This document shows, in pieces, positions 9,618 to 22,500 of a stretch of 64,000 nt of DNA. The DNA lies in the NCBI RefSeq assembly GCF_943734655.1, contig NC_071353.1, positions 148,720,043 through 148,784,042 of the forward strand, in the 5' to 3' direction. Under the pieces are notes generated by a model, which saw nothing but the letters and a program-made list of their open reading frames with translations, searched no databases and was not told where the DNA came from. How positions within the stretch are numbered: position 1 is the stretch's first letter; the number at the start of each line of letters is the position of its first letter. Origin of the DNA: Sabethes cyaneus (taxonomy: Eukaryota; Arthropoda; Insecta; Diptera; Culicidae). The position numbers were made by a program, and so were the translations under genes.

Positions 9618-10066
9618 TTGCATTTTTCGGTCGAATCTGATTCGAAAGTAACTCACGGAACATTCCAACAGAATCTACCTAATTTTAGAAAAAAACAGTG
9701 CCTTTTTTCGCGTATAGTAAGATAACCTTACTTAAGTACATGAATCTCAAACAGATTCAAACAAATCCGTCCAAAACAAGTTTGGCTTTTTAATAGTGTT
9801 AAGCAGGTTGCGTGATCAACTACAGAAAGTTTTTTTTGTTGATAGAGTTATTCCTAGTAATGATTTTACATATGCGAATAAATTTTAATTTTAATCCTAA
9901 ACATTTTTGGGAATGAAATTTAAAATTTTCATCATTGTCGTATGTACCCATGGTAACGTAATGGGTTGCTGCTATAAATAGCTTTGAGACCTTGAAGTGA
10001 GCATGATAAGCGAACAAGGTTAAATTGAAGTGAACAACAAGAAAAGCAGTGTTAGAGTTTGAGTAC
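9618..10066. other. Intergenic DNA between the Ly6-like gene and the tRNA
   Basis: AT-rich, without open frames. It includes the probable 3' UTR of the Ly6-like gene. A TATAAATA at 9973-9980 has no clear associated start site. Confidence 0.4.
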
Positions 10067-10073
10067 AAAAAAA
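10067..10073 (-). terminator. RNA polymerase III terminator
   Basis: Seven A on the plus strand, i.e. a T7 run on the minus strand, lie 9 bases past the 3' end of the tRNA gene. Confidence 0.85.
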
Positions 10074-10082
10074 GAGCGTCGT

Positions 10083-10154
10083 GTTTCCGCCCGGGTTCGA
10101 ACCGGGGACCTTCTGCGTGTGAAGCAGACGTGATAACCACTACACTACGGAAAC
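10083..10154 (-). tRNA. tRNA-Val (CAC)
   Basis: Read on the minus strand, 72 bases fold as a cloverleaf. The acceptor stem pairs GTTTCCG with CGGAAAC. The A box region is TAGTGTAGTGGTTATCACG. The anticodon arm TCTGC-TTCACAC-GCAGA carries CAC. The T arm CCCGG-TTCGAAC-CCGGG contains the B box. No intron is present, and a T7 terminator follows. This is the usual eukaryotic valine tRNA pattern, and every stem pairs perfectly, so it is probably functional. It lies between the Ly6-like and lipase genes, on the opposite strand. Confidence 0.97.
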
Positions 10155-10549
10155 CGCTGATCGATGCCTCTCCGGCAGTGGACTCAGCCGTAATTGAATT
10201 AACAAAAAACAAGAAACGGAGTCCTGTCTTATCACTGAAAACCACGGAAGACACCGAATGAATCAATCGTGTGCGCCTCTCGTGAAAGTGGAATTTTCTC
10301 ACACACAATAGGTAGAGAGTCAACAAACGCTTTCAACGACCGTCGTTCCTCTGCTGAAAGCGCGTGTGTGTATGTAGTTGCGAAGCAACGGTTGCGCATG
10401 CCGCGATCGCATTGCACGTGAGAATTGCTACCCATTCAAATGAAAACAACATAACAATCGCAGCAATCCTCCATCCTATTCCATCGGAGGAGAAACTAAC
10501 AGTGCCGAACAATGATGCTTCAGTTAATTCTGAACTGTTGGAAGATAAA

Positions 10550-13500
10550 ATGCTGCTTTTAGTGGGTTTATTCACGTTCCAGCTGCTGTTGGCCACTGGC
10601 GGTACCGGTGAGGTGTTCCGCGTTGACCAGGAAGACAAACATCTGCTCGTGGTAAGTTCAGAATCCGGTGAAAATTAGTTGAAAATTTTCAATCTCCATT
10701 TTTTCACCAGCCACAGTTGATCAGAAAATATGGCTACCCTTTGGAGGAGTATCAAGTTCACACCGAAGATGGTTACCTACTTTCGGTGCATCGGATTCCT
10801 GGTCGTGCCCCAACGGGGCAGGACAGGCGCAAATACCCGGTTCTGATGGTGCACTCGCTGTTCAGCACCAGCGCGGATTGGATTCTTATAGGGCCCAGGC
10901 ACGGCCTGGCCTATCTATTGGCCGATCGAGGTTACGACATCTGGATGGGAAATGCTCGCGGGAATCGTTACTCTCGCCAGCACGAGCGGCTCCGCGTCGA
11001 GCAGCCAGCTTTTTGGAATTTTACCTTTCACGAAATCGGCTTCTACGATGTACCGGCGATGATCGATTACGTTTTGGAGCAAACCAACTCGAAAAAGCTC
11101 CACTATATCGGCTTTTCACAAGGGACGCTGGTTGGTTTCGTTGCGCTCAGCTACCGGCCGGAGTATAATGAGAAAATAGTTCAACTACAGGCGCTCTCTC
11201 CGGCCGTATTCGTTAATCGAAATCCCAGCACCATCATAACGATACTGGCCAACTTGGCGGAGGAAATCTCCGAACGGTACACCTCTTCGAACAAGTTCCA
11301 CTTTGCGGGGCACGCCGATGGTGAGGCCAAATTCGTACAACGTCTTTGCCTGCCACCGACGCAGATCCTATGCCGACTGCTGATTCACGACGTTGCCGGT
11401 GCTAACCCACGGAATCTGGACTCGGTATGATCTGTTATATTTTTATGGGTTTATGGATGTTTCGCTTGCTTTTATTTTCATTACTATTTTATTCACGCAG
11501 CAACTGTTATCATTTATTTTAAGATTGTTAACTGTGCGAAGGAAATGGACGTTGGTTTTTAGCAACTTTCGATTTAGAATGATTCAACTGTTAACCTTTT
11601 CAGATTTTCTGTTATTGGAGTAACAGTTAAAGATTTTCGGTGTTTTTGCCTCTTGTTTTATTAGGAATTGCTGGTATGGCTCTGTGTGGCATAGAAAATA
11701 CCAGACACATACTGCATTATTCGTATTTTGCTAAGCAACATACCGAAGTTATCGTAACCATAAGACCAATGCCTATAATCGTAACCACAGTAATCACGTT
11801 CGTTGATTTTCACCTATGGTGCAAATGTGACATGAAGAATCGCATTCATTCTTTACTGGATATTCGAGGAGGTAAGTCACTGATCTGATCTGATCTGATA
11901 GTTGGTGTCAATTAGGTGGCCTTTTATAACAGTGAAACAAAGACAAAAAGAGTTGACATACATTTTAGAAACCTGCAAAACAGAACGGATACCAGGAAAG
12001 GACTATTCAGGTCATTACGACCAAAAAAAGAAGGCAAGTACTATAAAAACTCACTAACAACATAAATGCCAACAAAACCAGAACTAGAGTGCAAGTAGAA
12101 TACGACGACAACATAACAAGTTCTATAGACACGAATGCAGCGAAATGTCATGACAAGTCCTCTCGGTCGAAAAACTCGATTGAGGAACATTGAAAATCAG
12201 GGGTTTATGAAATCAGTTGCCTACGTTGCAAAAAGGTTTACGGCCAGACGAGAACAAATTTGGAAACACGCACAAAAGAACACTTGGCAGTGTCATCAAG
12301 AATAATACCGAGAAGGATCTGACACACCATTTTAGATCAACAGTGGCTGAGCATATCTTCAATAACAATCCGCTAACCATCAGCGACACAAAAGTAACAA
12401 CGACTCAGCATAGAAGATGGTGGCGGAAAGTTTGGAGATCCACAAGAGATGCTCCTCCACTTTACTAAACATTCCAGGGTCTTTCGACTACTCCCAGACG
12501 TTTCGGAAAGATTAACCCAGATGTTGCGAGTTGGGATTTCTTCAGAACTGATTTTGACCAGGAAGACAAACAGTCCCTGAGCGTTGCCATTTCTCGAATT
12601 GACTAACAATTTCTGCAGTCCAAGCCGCCTGGGGATGATTCATTGGAATACTTCAACTCGGCTCTCAAGTCAGTAACCGCATATGTTTTGTTCCTTACCG
12701 AGGACCAGCCCGAAAACCTCCTTGGACTAATCAGCAACTCCAGCACTCCTCGACTCTGCGAAGATACTGTAAGCTGCGATGCCCAATTTCTAACAAGCAC
12801 TTCAACCGTGTTAGCATCATCTACCGGAAATATAGTCTTCCGAATGCAGAATAGAGTTGAAGCTGAAAGACACAGCAGATTAGTAGTGGTACAACGCTGC
12901 TCAAATAGTTTCGAGACTGCACTCAACGATGTGATGCCTTGGTAGTTGTCTACGTCTCGTTTACTTCCTTTTTTGTGTATAGGGAACATATGTGCAAATA
13001 TCCAACACGATGGGAAAATCCCTCCGGAGATAGACGTTTGAAATTTACGGAGCCACGATCCGGGCCCGGGATTGAAGGACGGTTACGACCTTTGAAATCA
13101 TCTCGATCTAATCCGCACTCAATACCTAGTTGATGAAAACACTTGCAAACTTCTTGGAAAAGAAACGGGATATGTCCTGAGGAGTGGCAGCAACTTTCCC
13201 GTTGTATTCCATTGATAAGACCGGAGCCCGGACTCTGGGTTGCTCGTTTACGTAGTTCCAGAAAGACTTCTGGCGATGCTTCAATATTTACGTTGAATGT
13301 TGCGTTGATACCGCGAAAAACAGCGACTGACTCGCCTGTATAAATTGTTTATCCTCGCATAGTGGAGTTTTAGTGGAAGCGTGCGGAACTTCGTGAATCA
13401 TTTTAATGCTGCTCTTTTGCTTTATTGATCAGCTTTACGGGCATTCATCGAAATCCCGAAGAAGATTATCTTCAATGCGTACCATCATGGGGAGGATGGT

Positions 13501-16500
13501 GTTGAACTCTGTTGATTGACAAACATGGAGCCGCTGAGATAAATGGAACATTGTCCTGCGAGCTCATGAAGCAGAGTTCTAAGAAACGGTTGTTCTCGTT
13601 GATGACATGGTTGACATGATGAAGTATTGCAGCACAATAGTTGTCAAGAAGATTCATTGCACCAGCATGAACCGTAGTGTCAGAATCAGGATAGAGAAAA
13701 CCGCGCTATTGGCTGGTTTGCACGAGATATCTGGCAGATTGAAGGCGCCCAATATAACTATCTCCTCCGGAGGCGAAGCGTTCCCCATTACTGAATTAAT
13801 TGACTGGCAGTGAGCATCAATTAGATCTTTGTTGCGAACACGATCAGGTGGGATGTATGAGCCACATATAAAAAGTAAGCGATCACTCAGCTTGATGCAG
13901 TCCAATGACCGTCCCGGAGATGAACACGGGTGACTCGGGTGTTGAGCATCGATTAAATTAAAAGCAAAACCTACGATGATCGGTTGCGCGTTTGAAGTAT
14001 ACAGTAAACCGTTGTTACAGGAATCGTTAATTCGAATGGAGGACTTTCAAAAAGTTAAGGAGATGTACTGGAGATGAATGCTGGTACTTGCCTAAGGACG
14101 CAAGTTGGAAATCCTCATCACCGGCCCCGAGCACAGGAACAGAACACCTCTGATGGTAGGAACTAATTGTATATGAACGAAGTTGAAGCGGCGGTCGACT
14201 GTGACGGGTGGGCTGAGAGTTTCCATCCTGCTATCTACAGTGCGTTCCGTTGCTGAAGCTGAGCTGTTAATACGACTAAAGGATAGCGCAACTGTTGCAG
14301 AGTTCGTACAGCAAACTTTTGAACGTGGTTTTCTCGAAATCAGACTTATCACTTGGCTAGGTCATAGTATCTTGGAATATGCAAGACAAATCAAAGAAAG
14401 GTAAAAGCGTCCAACATTGTTTTATCCATTTTGCTCTGCGTCGCTTGCCATGACAGGATCCTCTACCTACGGGTTCCAGCCTACGAAAATCGGTGTCTAT
14501 TTATAAGCGAGCCTGAATACGATTGCCCAAAGAAAACGAACATCTCAGAAACTAATCGTGTACGACCTTTTAATGGAAATAATCAACAACGGTAACCTTT
14601 TTGGGAAGAAATTAATATACATGTGTCCCGTCGAACTCTCCGGTTTCGAATGCTCATGTGGACTGCTCAACCCACTGAATTCGTTACCTGCTTGGCGATA
14701 ACCACATCGAATTGGCATTTTCCTTCGTGTGAGAGTGATGACATAGCATTTATTGGAGTTTAGGCTCATACGGTTAATTTTTCCGCACTCAACAAAAACT
14801 GTTAGTTGACGTTGAAGAAAAATAGCACCCTTGGTAGTCCGAATTACAAAGAATATTTTGAGGTCATCGGCAAAGATAACCACGGGCATTTGGGACAGAA
14901 ATTCACATCCTCGAAATAAAGTAGGAATATCAGGGGTCCGAGATGGCTGCCCTGCGGAATTCCGGGAGTGGCAGAGAACTCATTGGATATACAGTCACCT
15001 ATCTTGACTGACAAACGCCGATCACTTAGGTGGCTTGCCGTCCTAAGACAAAGCCTGTTGAACAAAGTTTCTCCATGTAACTCGGTTGCGGGCTGGATTC
15101 CAGGCCGCCGAGCAATATTCCAACGTCCAACGGACAAGTGCGCAGTACAAGTTCTTCAAGCAATGTATATCGGTGAAGCTTTTCGCAATTCTCATGATTA
15201 GACCAAGACTGCGGGATGCTTTAGCAACGATGTAGCTGATGTGCTGCTTGTTGGTCAACTGTGAGTTAAGGAGGACTCCCAGGTCCTTGATGTAAAACTC
15301 TCTTTTAATCAGTTCACCTCCTAGACCTAGATGATAGTTGAAAAGGATTGGCCGTTTTTTGACGTAGGACTACGTCTTACGGCAAGTTTTTGAGATACGG
15401 TGTCATTCCAAAAAATCGAAAAATGCGAGCGTCACGAAAAATGAAAGGTTTTGAGCGCTAATAGCTCAGCGGTTTTCCGATCGATTTTCAATATTCTTAC
15501 ATCAATCGATCGGAAAATCTTCTAAGAATTGACCCAAATGAAGAAAAGTATGGATTCTTGATGTTTAACTATTAAAAAATTGAAAATAATGAACCTATGT
15601 TTTACCAGAATTCTCGCTTCGTGATTGGTTGGAAGATTCTTTGCAATGGTCTAAACCTATACAAATTTGATATCTGTGCTTGGGAAGTAAGCCAAAACAA
15701 GTGACAAGTTTCCTCATTTCAACAAGATTTCTTAACACCGCGGTTAAACCTAGACCATTTTGATGTCCTTGCTTGGGAAGTACGCCTGAAAGAGTGACAA
15801 AGCCCCCTCGTGCCAACAGATTTCATATGAACGCGATTAAACCTAGTCCAATTTGATGTCTGTGTTAGGGAAGTGTGCCAGAAAAAACGACACAAGTTCG
15901 TTGTCCCAACAGATCGCAAAATCTTTACTGCGAGACGTTTAAACCTCGGCGAATTTGAAAAATGTGCTACAGCTGTAGTGTTCGGTTATAATAGGACTCT
16001 GTATGAATACGCATGCTTGCCATTTCATTAGAAGTGTAGTGAAAAGATGTGCTGTTGATAAAATAGGATTGAATTGGTAAAATCTCTTCAACGATGGGTA
16101 ATAAAAACAATCTTTAATTTCAGTAAGGTAGCAGGAAAGCAGTAGTTTGTGTTCTTGATTTTGTTAAATTGTTTTCAAATGCACAATCTTTTGAGAACTG
16201 AACGTATGCAATGTTACTACTTTGATAAATGTTACATACAACGCATGTAGCATGTATATATGTTGCATATAGCATGTATACATGAAGAATCGAATGATTA
16301 CAAGCATGAATACATGCTACCATCACTACAAAGAGACTTACGTAGTCCTGCGTCACCTATATATGCGGTCGTGTCTTGTACACAACCCCTCTGATTTTTC
16401 CTGGAGAACGTAACCACTCACCACTGAACACTTGCTAATGTTGAGCACCATTCTATTTTCGTTGCACCATCTAGAAAAGCTCTCCAGTTGCTGTTGCAAA

Positions 16501-19500
16501 AACATGACGTCTTCAACTTTTTTGACCTCGAGATAGATCTTAAGATCATCAGCAAAGGAAAGCCTGGGTCCTCGCAGCGAAAAGTTTACATCGCTGAAAT
16601 TACGCCCGCACGAAGATGAGCGGGCCTAGAAGACTGCCTTGTGGAATACCGGACGTAGCAACAAACCCACTCGATAGTGATTCTCCGATGTTAACAGCCA
16701 GATGCCGATCAGCCAAGTAGGACTTCAGCCAGAGCAGTAGGGTGCCGCCAAGTCCCATCCTGTCGAGTTTGGCAATCGCAATTTCATGATTCAACTTATC
16801 AAAAGCAGCAGACAGGTCGGTGTAAATGGGGTCCGTTTGGAAACGCCTCGACATGGTCGAGGCCACGGTCAGCACGGCGATACCTCGATAATTATCGATG
16901 TCCTTTTTATCGCCTTTCTTATGAACTGGAAACATAAACGCCGTTTTCCATAGCGTCGGAAAAATGCCGGTAGATAGAGACTAATTGTAAAGATGACGAC
17001 GAGGAGCAAGTAAACCTGCGGTGCATTTCTTAAGAAGAATAGCGAGTATCCCGTCAGGTCCAACGGAGGTGGATGGCTTTATTTCTGAGATGGCTTTTTG
17101 AATCATAGCATCGCTCTCATTAATAACATTCAACGAGAGCCCAGAAAGCGGATTTGGTCAGCTGATAGTGTGTCACACGAAAATACACTCGAGAACTTCT
17201 CGTAGAAAAACGTATACCAGAGAAGTCAGTTTGTCTAAAATCGTAGCTAACGGCATCCGCTATGCTACAGAAATTCTCCGAAATATCCACTTCAAAATCA
17301 GGTGTAAGGCGGGATGATGATAGACAGTCTTCACGAGAGGATGTGAGGCTGCCGTAAGAAAGCCGAGGTGCGTAATCTGGATTGCTGACGAAACACAGAT
17401 CGAGCATTCGTGTGCATACCATCATGGAAAGTGGATTGTAATAATGGATCTGCATACAAGAATCCATCAGTAGAGGACTGCCACTTCAAGGTAGGAAAAT
17501 TGAAGTCACCGAGAACCACCAATTCGTGCATGACAGGCGATGCTTGCGTACAGTTAACACGCGGCGAATTTTTCGGTATGAGCTTCGATAAGCGCGAGAT
17601 CACGCGTTCGGTCAGGTGGCAGATAGAGCATACACAAGTAAAGCGTATAGCCCCTAGCTTGAGTTGCACCCAGATTTGCTTGGACACCCTCCGCCGTGTG
17701 ATTTGGAACTATTCTGTGCACTCCTGTCAGTTCGAAAAACTTCATAGTAGTCTCCAAATAATTGGCATGACAATTGGCAAGGTCCGCTTACAGCGCCAAG
17801 TTTCCGTAAGAACGATGACGTCGAACGATTCGTCTGAACAGGCAAGAAAGTACTCGGCAACGCAGTGATGTCCGATTACTTCTCGATTAATCGAACTAAT
17901 CGATTATCCGCTAAAATAATCGATTAATTTCTAATCGATTGCTTTATGTTCCGATTATTAGATAATCGATTAACTGGCCGATCGATTATGCCGGATTAAT
18001 TAAAATTTTATTGTTTGACAATTTCTAACAAATTTAATTATTACAGAGGCAAGCGCTAATCAGCCAGTTCGTTGGTTTCGAGGTACGATGCTGATCTAAG
18101 TAACCAGTAGTCGTATGTTCAAATCAGCTTCAGCTAGGCGGTGCTCCTAGATAGAGTCAGTAGGATTGTTGCAATAGCCCCGTAACTGTCTTGTACTCTA
18201 ATAGTTGGCTGTGAAGTCTGTCGATAAAGATGGGCCAAATCTTAGAAAGGATGTTTAACCCCAAGGCTTTGCATTTAATCATCCAGTTTGCACGCAGTAG
18301 GCCGGTTTAAATACCACGCTGAAATCTAAAAACCAAACTAAACTTAATCTAGATATTAACCGTGCCACCGTCAAAAGATAATTCGAAATTTGTCAGTCTG
18401 TCAGTCACGGAATTTTGTAAGGAATTTTTAGAAAACTGGGTAATAGGGTAACCAACCTATTTTGGACCCCATCAGCAGCTGTACATAATTTGGACACTTG
18501 CATTTGATTTTGCTGTAAGTGTCCAAATTATGTACAGTTGCTGAGGGGGTCCAAAATACGTTGGTTACCCTACCCTTCGTCTTTTACTATACAAAAACCA
18601 AAAAATACGGTCTCCTCGATTTCTATGTAACTAGCCTAAGTCTGACTGCACATTCCAAAACGCTCGTGGACAGTACTACGGGACGCAAAGCTATTTTTTG
18701 GTGTCGGGGACTGTAACGAAGTTACAAAATGAATAAGGTAACAAACCCTATTGTCCAATCCCACACACAACCTTCACTAAAAGCCTGTTCGCGTTACCTG
18801 TCGTTATCCCCGAAAAAAGGTTAGGGTAAACAAAACCTGCTAATGCCCACCGGATGGAACCTGGCGAAACTAGCCGAAGCTGAATCGTCGGTCCCGTCGT
18901 AAAGTCCTGTGCTTGACAGGCAAATCAGTCTGGGGAATGAGCGATTTTAAAGACAACCACCTAAGAGACGACACGCAAGATTGGAAAGAGCTAGAAGTTA
19001 GAAGACGCAGAGAAGAGCTAGAAGTGATACATGAGAAGACGAAAAGTGAAGTAAACTAGCATTCGGAAAAGATACAATAAATAGAAGTAAAGTGGAAAAA
19101 ACACGGGTTGAAAATATAGGCGCTAAAGCGAGGTTAGATTACCTAGTGGAACGAAGCAAAAGACCACCAGCACCCTCCTTCAAACAGAGGTCTTCCCTTA
19201 GGGTTTGAGTGCGCGACCGTCGTCAGTCGGCCTCAACACGTGTCGACCATGAGTGCGTGATCCGATTCTCCGAGCAACACACCGAGCGAGCAGGCAGTTG
19301 CTACCATCCGTGGCCCTATACACCATCGATCGTAGGAACCGATCGCCGAAGAGCCAACCGTATGCTATACCCACCACATAAGCAATCGTTACTAAAACAT
19401 TTGATTCCCCAAGAAACATTTATCCGCTGAATAAACATTTTAGCAGCCATAATTATTCAGCCATAGCTGAATATCCAACGAATAAAATTTATATAAACAA

Positions 19501-22500
19501 CTGTACAATACTTATTCAGCTGAAATTGGAGAACTTATACAACCTATTTTATTCGACTCGGAAAAACCCTTGTTAAGCAGTTATATCGCCTTTATGCGCT
19601 TTATTTCCAGCTTTGCGCAAATTGGTTATTCAAAAACGCGCAAAAGCCTCTATTAAGCTACATTACAGCTTCAAAGCAGCAATTAGCAAGCCCGAAGCTT
19701 GACTTAGATGTTTAAGAGCTGAAAAAAGGTTTTTATTTCTAATACTAAACCATAGTTCAGCCACAAGTTGAATAAATTCAGCTAAAAAACGTTTGATCAG
19801 CCTGGAATTGTTACTTGGGTAACTGCTTTCAAAGCTGTAATGGAGCTTAAGAGAGGCTTTTGCGTGTTTTTAAATAACCAATTTGCGCAATTCTGTCAAT
19901 TCTATTTTTAGAACGAGAAATAGTTTTGCAATGCTTTTTCAGTCGCTTAATCAACGTCTTATCAACCTTTATGCAGTCAACAAATAATCTATTTTTAAAT
20001 TTAAAAAAGAATAGAACGCGTCATATTTATTTTGCTTTGGCGTCGTATGCTATGTTTTAAATTTTGAATAACTTGAATTCGTATATGCAAGCTAATTAAA
20101 ATTGCATGTCGTCATTTTTCGGGAATTGAACCGCCATCTTCTGATCCATAAGCACTCATCGTATGATCCGCTTCATCTGCATCTGCAGAACAGACAGTGA
20201 AAATATCTTTACACTTGAAGCAGTCGATAATGTCGATAACTGACAAATATTTCTGCTGCCAGTTGAATTGCGAAACTGTATGATCTGACAGTATGTGTGT
20301 TGTGAACCGAATGAAAGCTTCGTATTAATTTGTATAGCCACTTTAACACCCTTAAGCAGCTTTAAAGCAGTTTGAAAGCTGTGAGCCTAATGAAAGCGTC
20401 TACTGGTTTATAAAGCCACTTTAACACCTTTAAGCAACCGTAAAACGGTTCTATGTTTATGACTGCTTAGAATCGGATTGTTTAGCAGAAAAATTCGCTA
20501 TTAAGCTTGTTTATCAGCTTTGGAGGAAAGCTGGTTTGGAAAAACTTAAAGCAGCTTAAACTTCGCTTGGTCAAACACCATTTGAGTACTTACTTTATGC
20601 AGTTTGGATCGCCTGAAACCAACTCGTAAACAGCAATTGCTCATGCTGTTCCCGAAAGATGACGACATGCATTTTTAATTAGCTTGCAAATACGAATTCA
20701 AGTTTTTCGAAATTTAAAATATAGCTGCTTATGACGCCAAAGCAAAATAAATATGACGCGTTCCATTTTTGAAGTTTAAAAATAGATTATTTTTGGCTGC
20801 CTAAAGGTTGATGAGACGTTGATTAAGCGACTGAAAGAGCATTGCAAAACTATTGCTCGTTCTAAAAATAGAATGGACAGAATTGCGCAAATTGGTTATT
20901 TAAAAACACGCAAAAGCCTCTATTAAGCTCCATTGCAGCTTTGAAAGCAGCTACCCAAGCAACAATTTCAGGCTGATCAAACGCTTTTATAGCTGAATTT
21001 ATTCTACCTGAGGCAAAACTATGGTTTAGTTTTAGAAATAAAAAACTTTTTTCAGCTCTTAAACATGTAAATTTGGGGATTTTATCAAGCTTCGGGCTTG
21101 CTAATAGCTGCTTTCGAAGCTGCAATGGAGCTTAATAGAGGCTTTTGCGCGTTTTAAATAACCAATTTACGCAAAGCTGGAAACAAAGCGCACAGAGGTT
21201 ATATAAAGAGTGATCTAATTGCTTAACAAGTGTTTTTTCTACCTCAAGCGAAATAGGTTGTATAAGTTCTCCAATTTCGGCTGAATAAGTATAGTAGAAT
21301 TGTTTACATAAATTTTATTCGATTCAGCTATGGCTGAATAATAATGGATGCTAAAATACTTAATCAGCGCATAAATGTGTCGTGGGAGGGCTGTTTATTA
21401 AGATGACAAATCGTTTATAGCACAATTATTGAGAATATTGACGGGGTGTGGAGAGGTTGAAGATGCGCCTAATCTGTTTGTGACACTATTATGTGAAGCA
21501 GCTGATTTACAGCGCATTCGTTGGCTGCTTAATCACTTATACAATACAGAGGTCTTTGCTTAAATTTATTCAGCGTCTACTACCTGTATTCAGAGTTAAA
21601 TCAGCTGTGACCAAATAAGTAGCATTTTAATTCAGCTTCGGTGTTTGTTGGGTCACCATTTGTCACCCACCCCGTATCTGGTACAGGCTATCTGTAAGCG
21701 GTCTACGAAACCGCTAGTCTATCACAGTCACCTGTTCATCGGAACATCAGAGACCTTTCATCGACAAGAAGCAACAGGCCGTAAGAAAAACGGAAGAAAA
21801 CTAACCACTAGATTAAGCCAAACGTGTAAATGAAGATCTGTTAACCCTCGAAATGGTGTTTGCTACGATATGTGTTCTCGGAAAGTGTAGGACCCCGAAT
21901 GTGCTCCCCCCAGATCGGTTCGCGAGTTAGCCCCCGGTAGGTTAGTGTAGAACGCCTAGGGGACACTGCACTAGTCGATGGTTGCTCTTGCCCCCTGTTG
22001 AGTCGGCCGAACGGATTCAACCGATGTTAGTTTCGTCGGCATTTCGTTCGTAAGTTAAACGTTTGCTGGACCTGCCCTGAGATATTCTAGCCAGACCGGG
22101 ATTGTATCGCTAAACACGCTCATTCACGGCAAGTTAATACTTGTCTGGCGCTTAAGTGAAGGTTGTCACTGCTCCCTGCCCCAAAATCCATCCCACCCCG
22201 TTACGGGACGTAAAGGTTATACCCAATCGATTATGCAGCGCCGATTAATCGATGTCGATTATTGGCCGCTTAAAAGGTAATCGATTATTAGCTAATCGAT
22301 TAACTGAAAAAATCGGACATCACTTACGGCCGTATTCATGCCGCCAGCATTCTGATAGTACAGTTGAAGACTGGCAGGACGGAATTTGCTGCAAGGTGGA
22401 GTCAATTCAGGCCAGTGCTGGTGAACGCATACCACGATACTTGCCTAAGAAGGGATGCTGGAAGCCCACTTCCCAATCCCCGACTTCAGGGCCGGAACGA

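Larger units (their letters stand above)
17863..22325. mobile_element. 4.46-kb DNA element with 15-bp inverted ends and ACG duplication
   Basis: Left end CAGTGATGTCCGATT; right end read inward AAGTGATGTCCGATT (14 of 15 match). Flanking ACG is at 17860-17862 and 22326-22328; removing the element plus one ACG restores the CR1 frame. Both ends carry clusters of ATCGATTA words within about 130 bp. No transposase is recognised inside; the interior holds a hairpin MITE and a foldback. The end sequence recalls hAT elements, but a 3-bp duplication does not fit hAT, so the superfamily is open. Confidence 0.75.

Noticed and set aside
9973..9980. TATAAATA as a promoter for the lipase
   Set aside because: It lies about 570 bp before the start codon with the tRNA gene between; no initiator supports it.
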